64,000 bases of DNA from Luscinia megarhynchos. Taxonomy: Eukaryota; Chordata; Aves; Passeriformes; Turdidae. Location of the stretch: assembly GCA_034336665.1 (NCBI GenBank), contig JAPFBE010000003.1:13370360-13434359 (forward strand). Direction: 5' to 3'. A model generated the notes under the pieces. The model ran no database searches. It was not told the DNA's origin and worked only from the letters and a program-made list of their open reading frames with translations. A program made the translations under genes and the position numbers. This document shows, piece after piece, positions 1 through 13,000 of the stretch (its first letter is position 1; every line of letters begins with the position of its first letter).

Positions 1-1003
1 ATAATTTTTATTTATTTGATATAGCCAGAGAAAAGAAAGGAACACTTCCCCCCTCCCCCTATGCAAAGTCAAGTAAATATATCTTCAGGATGAAAACATC
101 CTTCACCTCCATCATGCACCACACCAACAGTGATGTTCACCACAGGAATGCTAGTTTTCATTTTCTCAGCCTGGGTCACATAATTTTTAAGCTACCATCT
201 GTCAATCTGACTTCATGTTAGCATAGTTCCCACTGTCACTACCTCCCAGTTATTTACAGCTACAACTTACTGGCTTCAGCCTGTTTCATGACTTGTACTC
301 AAAACAAACTCACATTTATCATACAAATTCTCATCTGTTCTGCCAAAAAACTGTTACAAATGGCAAAATGGGAGAAGACTTAAATTAACATAGTTGACAA
401 ATGTCAGAAATCAAACCCCAAAAAACAGTACTTTGAAAAAGTTTCTCTATGACCAAATACAAGTTTTCCTCTCAATTTCTGGTGTTCAGCTGCACCAGTT
501 CGACACCTCCTCTCTTCTTTCAAACCATGTAAGAGCTCTCAAATGTTCCATTTTCACTCTTGTTCCAATTATTCAGAAAACACAAAACCAAAACAAATCA
601 TGTCATCTACACGATTCAAAGATACAGGGCCTGTTTTCACAATAAATACATTGATCCTAAACAGTCCTCAAATAATCAATAAAGAAGCAAGCTCATAAAA
701 ACTGCAAGGTTATGAATATTCCATAACTGCAAAACTAGACTGTCATGAGTGTTCTAAGTTAATCAAAATAGCTACAAAAGCACAACAGGAAAAGTGGGAA
801 ATCAGGCAGTTTTTAAGTACACAAGGTCATAAAAGAGGGGTTTAAGTCTGGCTTTTAAACAAGTGAAGAGTGTTTGAAACTTAAAATGTTTTTTTCAGTT
901 TTCCTTTCTAAAGTTTATTTTAAGAACTGTAACTGAAAGGAATCTCAATTTCAACAGTAACAGGGTCACAAAACCCTCCCAAATGTTAACAAGTGCAACC
1001 TAC
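1..1003 (-). other. PDK3: PDK3 intron 7 (partial)
   Basis: AT-rich intron sequence downstream of exon 7, running off the left edge. No further PDK3 exon and no recognisable repeat was seen. Confidence 0.85.
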
Positions 1004-1080
1004 CTTGAATAATTCAAATAACATATGAAACAAATGAGAAGGTACATAGACTACTTGAATGGGCTTGTTTGGAGCTTTAG
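1004..1080 (-). CDS. PDK3: PDK3 coding exon 7
   Basis: This 77-base exon encodes residues 225-250: [19 protein letters not shown] then [23 protein letters not shown] starts the GHKL ATP-binding domain. Glu247 corresponds to the N-box Glu that family work treats as the catalytic base (Glu243 of rat PDK2). The acceptor is tttcttttag and the donor gtaggt. It is the last exon in the window; no candidate for the NSMRAT exon is visible between 1 and 1003. Confidence 0.96.
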
Positions 1081-4000
1081 CTAAAAGAAAGAAATAAAAA
1101 CGTCAAATCATTTTTCTTCAAAACAGTATTTTGTAGCCTTGCCCTTGACCAGAATAACATGACGACGTAGGCACAGACAAATATGTAAGCATGTTCTAAT
1201 TTTCCCAGCTCAAAATTAGTTCCATTAAGTAAAAATAGAAATTTTAGTCACTGCTATCACCTGAAAGAACACATTATAATTATGATTTTCAAATCCATCC
1301 AGTCAGCAGACTTTGTTTAGATATGAAGCTTCACTACGCAGTGGTGGGTTTCATAACAGAATGTATGTTAACCAAGAAAACTTGCCTACTTAAGTGGGAA
1401 ACTTTCACATGCTCACATACTAATTAGGCATAATATTTGCTGCACAAAAAGATTCTTAAAGTAAAGAAAAACCTACTGTTTAACTATTCTAAAAACAATT
1501 ATGTATTTTTCCTTCATTAAAACACACAAAATATAAGTATTCATAAAAATTTTCAAATGTTCTTCAAACAATATTACAGCTTCCATATTCCAAACCATCA
1601 CTGGATTGTTTGTCCACTGCTGTTCCACTGAGAGTGTTTCAGCAGAGGGGTATGGCTTGGCACAGCTCTGAATGCCACAGTGTTCACTGATGGATTGGGC
1701 AGGAAATAATACAGCTGCATTTAATACATTTCAGGACAGTTCTGGTGCTGAAGATGAAGTCATCCCTGAACATTCAAATATCTACTGGCATTAAATTATG
1801 CAGTAACAGAGAGTCAGACTGAGCAGCAGTTCAGACCGAAGGGAAGTCTCAAACCATCTGCTTCATAAATTCCAGGAAAATATAAATATGCACAAAAAAC
1901 ATGACTGGAGTCAACTTTATTCTTTCTGGCACTGAGGGCTGGTAATAATCCCAGTCATTACTTTCAGAGACATGGTAGTGAAAACTCCTAGAAAAGGAGA
2001 AGACCAAAGCAATGCTCTACAAGGCAACTTGATTCTTCATTTTGTTAATTTTGTCAGTCCATACTCCCATTCCCTTACCTTCACCAAAACCAAAGAAACT
2101 GACTCACACTTGTTTGAGGCACAGAGGCAGAAAATGAGTTATTGTTGCTCTTGCGAGGTAATTTGCAAAGTTGCTTTCCTCATATTGATAACAAGCTGAT
2201 TTAAAGGAAACAGGTAATTATTTATTCACTTTATTCACAGCAACTTGCTTTCTCTACTGCTGGACCTTTTAAATTATGCCTTCAGATGAATTTTGCATTG
2301 ACTGATTCCTCTGCTGCAACACTCAGTACTTTAATCTCTAGAATGACTCAGTTTAAAAGGGGAAGGTCAGGTCCTTCGGATTTGGTAGAGAAAGGTGGCA
2401 ATGCATCACTGCTGACAGTATCACCTTGTGCAGAGAAATAATTCTACACTACTCAGTAGGACTTTGAGCAACTCAAATTCCATGTATCACACTCTCCCAT
2501 TGAGTGTTACCTAATTCTGAGATTTTGCAATTCTTCTGCTGAAGTTTGGAATCATCTTAGTCTTATGTTTGGCTGCTGTCCAAAATCTGGGAGAGGATCA
2601 CTCAGGAATTTTTTTTAACTAAAAAAAAGTAAGCTCCCTTTTGTCAATAAAATAATGAACAAAAAGCAGTCAATATGCTGACAAGGCCTGTCACATCAGT
2701 TTTGTGTTATCCAAATTTCATCTCTGCAATCAACTTGAAACAGATTTTCATGTGAGAAGCTTATGATAGGACTTAAAACAGACTACCTAATAAAAAATCC
2801 AATTTTGCCATCTCACATAGAAGGGCTCACCATTCTGTTGAGCGTGCCAGTGGAACTCATGGGTTTATATGCACACTTTGGAATGAAACAAGTTTCAGTC
2901 CTGTTAGAAGATTAAGAAGGCAGGCATGTTTCCTTCTCAGTTATGAGGAGTCTTGGTTTATTTTCTTTAAAGTGATAGTGAATTTAGCAGATAGAACTCT
3001 GCCTTCAGCATAAAGAAGTAAGCATCATGATGACAAACTATCATTCAGGTGCTCATGTAGACACATTAGAATAAAAGTAACTGCATAGTTCAAATTATAA
3101 TTTACAATTAACAAAACCAGAAATCACAGATACCAGAAATGTATTTTCTTACATACATCAGTTAAATTCATTTCATAATTACCATTGAATTCTTCAACTT
3201 CCAGATCAGGTGCCACTGTATAGTACTGTTCACATAACATTTTAGCTGTTTCATAAGCATCTACAAAACAACACAACAAACACTGTTTTATCAAAATCTT
3301 CTGGCAATGATCAGCAGTGTTCATCCTCCCTGTGAAAGGCCACAAACAGAACACTCACTTTGAGCACTAGTTTACAAGCATGAAGCTGTATTCAATCTAA
3401 TCTCTTCTACTCTGTATACACTCATAGCTCAATTGTCAGGAAAGGGAAAACTATCTAAAGCTCTGTAAAGAAAAGCACAGTGCTGGAGAGATGCAGTCTA
3501 ACATTTCACCTTCCTCTAAAAGTCAACTCTTTGGCAGAGTCCTAAGACTGTGGAAGAGACTGTGAAGTTCAAAGCATGCTTCATGGCACGGGTGGAGATT
3601 AAGAAGAAATAAGAGTGAGGGATCTATTGGTAAATCTAAAAACCTGGCTCCAGGAAAAAACCTGAATTCGCTATCAGCTCAAAAGTCTTATTGCAGGACA
3701 GTTAGCAAGACAGAGACAGCCACCTCAGGCAGCACAGACACAACACTTGCTGTAGCTGCTTGAAGCAAGAAGTGTCTGTTTAAATAATTTCTTCATTGTC
3801 TGAAGGGCATACAGGGCTCATAGCTGCCACATACAGTACCAAAATCAACATTTTTAACTGATAAACTACTCAGAATGCTGCCTGTGAACCAAAACATTTG
3901 GGAGCTAGCACAGCATACAGAACATAAATTAATCCCTCCATCAACTCTACAAGGAAAAGGCCCAAATCACCTCGACAGGATTATACAGCCCATCTTAAAG

Positions 4001-7000
4001 GACATTTTGTTTCTTTGAAAGGCAACACTGGACACTGTTTGCTATGCCCTTGTATGGTCAGTGTTGTGTATGATCTATTTTAGCTACTTGCTTGAAAACT
4101 GGACTTAGCACCTTCTGACACTATGCACTCCCCTGCCCAAGGCAGCAACTGTGAATCTCACAACCAAAATTGATTCAAATATTGCTATTAGAAGGCAAAG
4201 CTAAATAACCAACATAGCTGTAACATATAAAATGCTGAGATCAAAGTGGAGTAAGGTCAATTAAAAGGAAAAAAAGCTGCTAAAAAAGGTCACCTTAGGA
4301 GCTAAGAAGAGCTAGAAAAAAAGTTGTAAAAGAGCTGTAAAAAGCATTACAAAGTGACCTATCACACAGGTCAGACTTTGAGATAAGAAAGGTTTCCCTC
4401 TCATTTCACCAAAGGCTGACAGAAAGTGAAGTGCCTATCCTTTGCAGCTGCACAAACAGCAGCAAAGGACAGAGCCTGGAGTTCTCTCCTATAGCAAGAC
4501 CTGCACTTGCAAACAGATAGTCCCAGAGTGTGAACCTTCCATGGAGAAGTTCTTGAAGCAGCCAGCATTGGCTCATGCCTCCTTGCTAACATGCTGAAAG
4601 CTTTCACAACACAGAGCAAACAGGACTTCCAGTGTGACTGTGCCAGATCAGTCAGGTACAACCACCACATCCATGTCTTCTGCAGCAGACAAAACAAGCT
4701 GTGGTATGATCAGAGCAAAGTGGAGTTTCACTGGAATATCTGTACACCTGAGGACATTTTACTGAAAGGCCTAGCTAAACAAAACTAAACAAAATGGAAA
4801 TTTCACTTACTCTCAGTTTTCTATAATACCGGCATGTGGCACAAAAACAGGACATGAGAACCTGTTTCTAAGTATTTCAGGAAGAAAATATCTAAAGTTT
4901 AATAAAACATTTAGACATTTCATCTGATATTTAAAAGTACAGACTAAAGCTATTAAAAACCAAATTGCTTTTTTAGTTCTGTTAACAGACCAAAAATTTC
5001 TTTCTTCTCAATGATGAAGACATTAGAAAGTCTCAGTAAGCCCAGGGCTTTATTGTGAGCAGAACTTTCACTTAATAAAACAAGAAAAGAAATGGATTTA
5101 AATCACTTTCAGTTTCTTGTATCTCAATAAAATCCTTCTGAATATTTTAAGTTGGGAGATTTCAGTCACAAAAATATTAACTTCATCTTACCTTTAACCA
5201 CCTCTGCCACATCACAATTAGGATCAATACTTCCAATATGTTTGGGATGAGCAGGATTAATATCTCCACCAAACAGAAGTGCTAAAATAAAAAAGAAATG
5301 GTAGTAAATTATTTATTACCCTTGAGGCAGGCCAGAAAGTTTCAATCTGATGGTATCTGAGATTACTGGATACTGCACTATTTAGTAAAAAGATACTCCA
5401 GCAAAATGCCAGAATCCTCGTTTAAGAAGACTACTTGTCTAAGGGCTCATCTTCCCTCTCTTTTTTATTTAAATTTCAGTTTTTACAGTTAAGACTAGTT
5501 AAAGCAGAATTTGTGATGTGGGAAGGTTAAGGTGAAAACCTAAATTTCAAAGCAGATTATAAAAAATTAGATACAATTAAAATGTAAAACACTTCATTCA
5601 TGCTGTTATGTCAGAACAGAAGCACTCACAACAATGAAAACATTACAGAAAAAAAAGGACTGTGGAACTGTAAGGCATCATTAAAAGCCTTTTACACTCA
5701 CCTAAGCTGCAATTTCACAGCTGGCACAGAGGTCTCACTCACTCACTCGACTTTCTCCCTGGATCTCAGCAGTTTGACCCCTATTCCCTCTTTGTAGAAG
5801 GGTCTGGTACTCAGCAGACCCCTCCCCAAGAGTTTAAAGAAGACTCTCAAAGAAGTAGAAAGGTATTGTACTTTATTTCAGGAGTGTTTTTCTGCCATTT
5901 TAACAAGTTAGTGAGCTCTGACATGAAGCAGGTGCAGCATGAGGTGAGCAAAAGTCTAGATCTGAAAGCTTTTCAGACACTAGGCACTGTGTCCTGCAGA
6001 ACAGCACTGTAGGAAACAGTCTGCCAAGAATGTAGGAACAGAAATGCAAACTACATAAAAATCTGGGTTTGCATTCTGCTTTCCAATTATCTTTTTCTTC
6101 AGTGCTTCAAGATTAATATTTGCCATCACAGACAGACCACTAACACTGCTAACACACTGACATTATACAAGGTTAACTAAACTTTAAGCATCTACAAGCA
6201 CTTTTAAGCTCCAATCAGTTAAAGACAAGGATCCACAGGAAAAGCTAGTTCAGTTCAATTAATCAAGTTTAATATTTTAGAATAAGTGCAAATTATGCTA
6301 GCACTCAGCCCAAGAATTCTATTAGGACAATGTTTGTACTCTATTGCTAGCACTCTTAGATGAAAGCCTTTTAACTTGGTTTTATGCCTGTCAGCTCTCT
6401 GCCCAGGTGCAAGTAAAGAAAAAGCTGTACATTCATCTCACTTTGTAAGCTTTGCCACATTCAAGTTGTCTGTACATACACAGGAAGGTATTTGTTAGTC
6501 ACATGAAAGATTACTGGAAAGACACACAACTTGTAGTAAAACACCTCATACTCCAGCATCCACATCATCTGTAGCATTCAACAATTTCTAAGAGCTCAGA
6601 AAAGCAGAATACTGAGCAGAGAATGAAGCTCTAGAGCTAAAAGGCACAAGACACACTAAAACAGACCAGAAGACTGTCCTTAACTTTACACAGATCACTT
6701 TCTGCATGGTTGCACATACTGGTTAATAGGAGCTGTGCAAGTAACTCCCTTCACTCTGTAATACGAATATAAAAAAGTGAGTTTATTAGTAACAACAAAT
6801 GAAACAGAACCTAACGACAAAGGATGACTAGTTCCAGCATTTATCCATCAATAGGAAATAGGAAGTAAGGGAAGACAAGAGATACAATTTAAAACTTTAG
6901 TTAGAAATACTTAGCCTCTTTAGAAGGCAAGAAAGTCTAGATAACTTGCTAGAAAAAACAATATGTATATAGCACCTAACCTATTCAAAATTTACAGCAT

Positions 7001-10000
7001 CTTTGCATTTCATTATGAAACAAATAGGAGCACTACAAACTATGTTGAAAGCTTTGTGAGTAGGGAGATACAGTTTCTCTAGTACTACCTAAAAATACTT
7101 CATGTATCACTTCACAAGCCATCTCAGCCAACAAGACTAAAAAGCAACAGCCACACTAAACAAAGACTGACAATTATAAAAGAAAGCACACTGGTGTTTT
7201 GGATTCATTTCTTATCATCATCATTGCAAAGTATCAAATTAACTAGTTGCCAGTATATCTTTTGCCATAATTAGCACAGAATAGGCATGAGAAAGAAAAA
7301 AAAATACAAAAGAAAGCTTCATCTTCAGATTAACATGCAACAATCAATGAGTTTTCAAGGAAGAGAAAAGCAACTACTTACTGTGCTGGTTAATAAGCAT
7401 ACGGAAGGAGATGCGGTTGGTGTAGAATCTATCTAGAAAATACTGGATGTTACTGCTAACAAATGGATCAAAGCCATATTTTTCCTTGTATTCAATCACC
7501 CCTTGCGCCATGGTTGGAACCACGTCATTGTGTCTGTTCCTGACTTTAATTAAAACATCTAAAAAGCTGGAGGAAACAAAATCAGAAATAGATTGTTAGA
7601 AATAAAATTAAACTCAACAACAGCATAACCATATTATCTGTTTACTATGTCTCCCAGTCAATAAAAAAATATCAGAGGGAAAATACAAAAATATAATACC
7701 TAAACAGCCTATTTAAAGAGAAGTATTTGATCAACTCTCACTCACAAGACCTGTAAAGCATTTAGAGCCCCAAATTAAGTTATCCCTCCCCCAAATATTC
7801 CTTGAAATTAAATCAATCTGTCTTCAACACTGATGGAGAGTAAAAGATTCTCTTTCACAGCAATCACGTGCACTACAGTAACTGTCATCCCCTGCAACTT
7901 CTAACACTAGCTGGGAGATTGGAAAGGAAAATCAGGAAAAACAACCTGACCACCCTTTATCATTTCCTTAGAAAAAAATCGTGTTTTCTTCCCAACACCT
8001 CAACCCATGCAGTGAACTTTGAATGCATCTCCTTCACCTGGAATCTCTTGGGCTAAGTGAAAATCCCAGGACATTGTGTGACATTGTGTAATTGTGTGAC
8101 TCCTGTTCAGTTTCCTCTGACACCACTGGATGGCAGAGTGAATACAACGGAGCTCTCCTCCGGAGCTCGGCAACTTTTAGGATAACACTCCCATAGCTTT
8201 TAACAGGCATTTCCTTTGAAACAGCTTGGAGGATTTCTGTTTCTCCTGCTAAAGCAACTCAACACCTATGATCTTCAATGTGCTCATCCTTTCTCCCCCC
8301 ACATATAAACCCACACATACTTGAAATGCCAATTATTAATAGCTTTCTGAAGTGGAAACACAGAAAATCAGTACTACTCAACTCTGCTACATTCTCCAAT
8401 ATTAAATTAATGTTAATACCATAATGTTTACGTAATGCTGTTTTAGAAAGTACAAATGGTAAAATGCAGCTTTCCAAAGAAAGCAAAGCTAGAAGACTTG
8501 TTCAGATGTGCCTGTATTTGCAACTCTACAGATCTTTTTTTAAAAAAAAGATCAACAGAACATTATTTGTAGATTTATAATGAACACTGAAAAGAACCTT
8601 ATTAATTATTTTTATCCAAAGTAGAATATACACCAGCTAATGAAAAGAATCACAGAAATCGTTGAAAAGTCTTCTAGTCCAATCCCCTGGCAAGTGAGCA
8701 AGGGAAAGAACAAAGACCACAAAAAAGTAAAAAAAGACTAGTCATTGGTCACCACATTTAAATCAGATGTTTTCTTCCTTTCCAGCACCACTTAGTCAAG
8801 ACAGTGATTTGTTTTATACCATTCCTAACAAGTCATACACTTCTAAAATAATTTCTCCCACTCTACATTGCCAGCTGCAAAGGAATGTAGGATTCCTTTT
8901 TACTAGTTTTTTTCCTGATCCTAAAACTGCTACCCGTTTTTGCCTGTGTATTAACAAACAGTTCAGCAGTCTTTCAACACTACTCTGTTGCACAGAAAAG
9001 GGGAAGTTTTAACTGCCTAATTCCCCATTCCAAATAATATCACAGTGCAAAATGACTGTCCTCTTACCAGTCTTGCTGACTGGGCAGCTTGGAACATTTA
9101 ATGCCTAAAAGGTTGATAGACTTTTAGTGTTTATTGAGTCTTGACTGTGTGATCTGTTACCTCTGAAAGGTGATGTTAGATTGGTGCCTGGCTGTACTTG
9201 GGCTGCTTCTGTTTCTGAGCAACAAGACCCTAGCGAAGAGCAGAGCTGGAAGTAACTTTTACAATCACATCTGAAACAGAACTGACAACACTCTCTCCCT
9301 CCTGTTGTTTGCTCTGCTATTTGTTTTTAAATACCTCCACTATACACAATATATACCTGATGCCAAGAAAGCAAATTGTTCACTGATATCCCACTACCAA
9401 AGTGCTTAAAAGCACAGAGCATGCCAAAGGGCAAAGGGCTTAGGTTTATCTGCTGCAGACCAGCAAAATCACAGCTGAAGCTTAGTCAGCATATTACTAA
9501 ATATATAATAAAGGAATGCATCATTATTGCACTGATATGACAAACCTCTTGTTCCATTTTCCAAGATAACTCAGTTCACTCATGTTTTCATCAAGCAGAT
9601 GCTTTTAAAGGAGCAAACACAAAAGAATATAGGCACATTTCAAAGTAACAGAACACAAATCAGAACACTTCTCCTTAACCTTAACACTCATTCCTTACAG
9701 CCCCTCTACTTGCTACACCCCTGAAAGCCACAAAGCTTTTATTGTACTCAAGGAATATCAAGGAATTTTAAAACTGTTTATGGGATTTACCGGGAATACT
9801 CCAGAACAGCTCTGAAAATTTTGTTTACCATTTTCTTTTGTCCACAATTCTGTGTATATTCAAAACCACAAAGAATAAATAATGTAATTGGTTTGACAAA
9901 TGAGAAATTATTAATAAGAAGCTACTTCAGTTAAGTGAGCTTCAGAGGTTTCTGTATTAACAGAAGAATACTTAAGGCATTGCCACAGGTGTTAAATAAA

Positions 10001-13000
10001 TGAAGGCTAAAAAATTATGCAAGTACAAGAAATAACTTGCATTGTGACATTCATTAATTAACTTCCTAATAACCTGTATATATTATTCCATTTGATCTAC
10101 TGTTCAGTGCAAGAAAACAAGCATAAGAAACTCAATATAGACACAAAGGGAATTTTTTTAGTCTCTCTTATGTATAGTATTACCTGAAAGATGAAAAACA
10201 CAAATGTGATGAGTTGAGTAAAAACCCTTTTAAATGCAATGGTTTGGGGTTTTTCTGAATGGCTATTCTGTTTTGAATCAGTGCTAGCTGGCAGCTGAGT
10301 ATCACCAGAAAGTGAGGTAGAAGTTCACACTCTGAAAGATTTCTGTACTAGAAAGTGTATCTACTTCCAAAGTTCAAAACTAATTTCACATTATGTAAAA
10401 GTAACAAAATGGCACCTTCTTAATCAGAGGTACTCCAATATTTACTTAGCACATGTTTACAGAACCACTATTTTAATTGCAGCGCTGCAGAAAGGAAGGC
10501 TCCTTGTTTACCAAGTTCCTTGTGTGTGTTATCTCAGACATGCTGGCAGCTGATGGCCTCAGTGGCTCCCAGCTCCAGGACACTCCCCTGCACACCCTCC
10601 CTTGAGAGGGCCACGAAGTGAAAAATCAGCAAAGAAACTCGGGGGTGTAGAGGCTGCACCAAGTGTCCTTTGAGAGCACACGTGAACAGCATGTTTTACA
10701 AACCCTTCTATTTTTGCAACACAGCTTCAACCTCTGTGTGTTTACTGGGCAGTGACATCTTGGGAAATTTCCAACACTTCTGCCCGCCTTGCACCCTTCA
10801 CCAAGCGTGGACACCTTATCTTAGGGCTCCTGTTATCACACTGTTTGGCAGAGCTGCAGAAAAACTTCCACCTGACACCTCTACTGCTCAAAAAAAATAT
10901 TTGTGTTACCAAAAAGGTATCCTACCGTTTGACAAATGCCCACACTGACAGTGACAGTAATGTGGTAATGCTGCAGTGAGGCTTCATAAGGTCTGCTAGA
11001 CAATGGAAGGACACAGAGAAACTGAAACACTTTTGAAACGCTTCATGAGAACAGTGCCAAGGGAAGAAAATCTCTTCAAAGGATTTTGCCCAAAGTTCAC
11101 AAAAAAATAATGCCCAAGAACATCCATCTGCCCTCCAATTCATACACTAGGAGCAGAGAGAGGTTGAGCTACTCTGAAAAACACTAGCTTTAGTTTAGTC
11201 TCTGCACCTACTCCTATAACCACTCACCCTCTCCATTGCAGGGGCACTGCTGCCTTTGCTGGCCACACACTGCAACATTTTAGGGACTACAGAGCTGAAA
11301 CTGAGCTATTCTTCCACTACATCCATTTCCCAATTCACGTCACTGCGTGGCCTCACATACAGCTGTGCCAGTACATGGATGACATCTATAACACTGTAAC
11401 ACTAATACAGAAAATTGTTTCCTCAGAAAGAGAGCCCAGACTCTGAGAATACCAGAGCAGGCTCCCCAGACAAGCAGCGATAAAACCACAAATAGTCAGC
11501 AGACAGTTTTCTGTTCAACTGATAAAAGCATTGCACCATTTTAGAAAACAGTAATTGAAGAACTACTGCCAACACTGACAGAGCACATCTGTGGATATCC
11601 AACCTCACTGAAGGATCAGTTCAGCTCCTCTTCTCTGCTACTGTTACCCTGATTAGCCAGAACAGAAACCGAAGTCCATCTCAGCTGACAGGAAGTCAAA
11701 CAAGGCACTCTAATTTCCAAAAAGCAACTGCTCTGTTATTCTTCATGTTCTTTAAATATCCGAGGTGACAGCATGTTCAGCTCCAAACAGAAGCTGCTGG
11801 GATGGTACTGGAACAACAAGGGCACTTCCACTCAGGCAAGACTCACATCTTGTGACACTAATTAAGGAAGAAGAGAAGAGGGCCATCATGAAATGCCTAA
11901 ATCACCTGATACCCCACAGGCCTCGGACAAGAATGGGTATTTGATGGCCAAAGGATGCAAGGCTGGGTCTTCTGTACTATGAGCCATACACCCTGTAACA
12001 TTAACACGTAAAATGTGCTGTCCTACAGCATGGTCCACACAGGAACAGGACAGTGGACAGGAGCCAAGAGATGAAGCTGCTCCAACTCCTCATTACAGGC
12101 TGCTCTTGGCAAGGTACTCAGATACCCCACAGATACTGCCTGCACAAAAAAGGCTTTCGTCCAAAGGACCAGGCATACTTTACAATCCTCCAGGCTTTTC
12201 TTTAAGCAAATCAATCTGGCTGAAGAACTATTCCTATTTATGCATCCCTAAAAAGTTCCAGATAAATGACTCAAATTCCGTATGTTATGATACATGCAAT
12301 CAGAAAAGAACAGAAAACTTTAATGCAAATTTAAACTCAGAAATGTGGGGGTTTTCCCCACTGAAAAGCAGCTCATTTAACTACCAGCATTCCTGATACT
12401 TTCTGACCATACTGATATGCTTCTGACCACAAGACATAAAAGTAGAATAGGGCTAGATAGCAGCAACATGGAATATAGATACAGGAGTTAAGAAATTTGT
12501 TAAATTTATCTGTGGGTTATTATAAGATAAATATGATCATAGATAAGAGTATTTTTGAAAGACAGTTTGCAAAGTATATTAAAAAAATTCTAATTACAGG
12601 TCAATATGCAATTAAATGGCATAGCCTTCAGTAAGTTAGGAATAGATGACATCCCAGTGCAGGAAAGTAAATCTGACTTTCTAATCTTAGATAGCCAATC
12701 CAATACTGCCAAAAATGAACAAATCTGCTCTTTAATCAGCTAATATACTTTTAATCTCATTTCACAGGCCAGATGCAGTCTAGAAGACAGCTCATCCTAT
12801 CAAAGACCTAGCTGAACTTCACCTCAACAGGTAGCAATAAATTCCATGCATCCTTATTATATGTACTTAAGTACACAGAACACAACAATTGCAAGATTTC
12901 AAAGCTTTTTAGAAATAATTATCCTGAATGATATTGATATTTGCTTCATTATGAAATATTTGTTCGGCCATAGTCATATAGAGCATCACAAACAATATTT

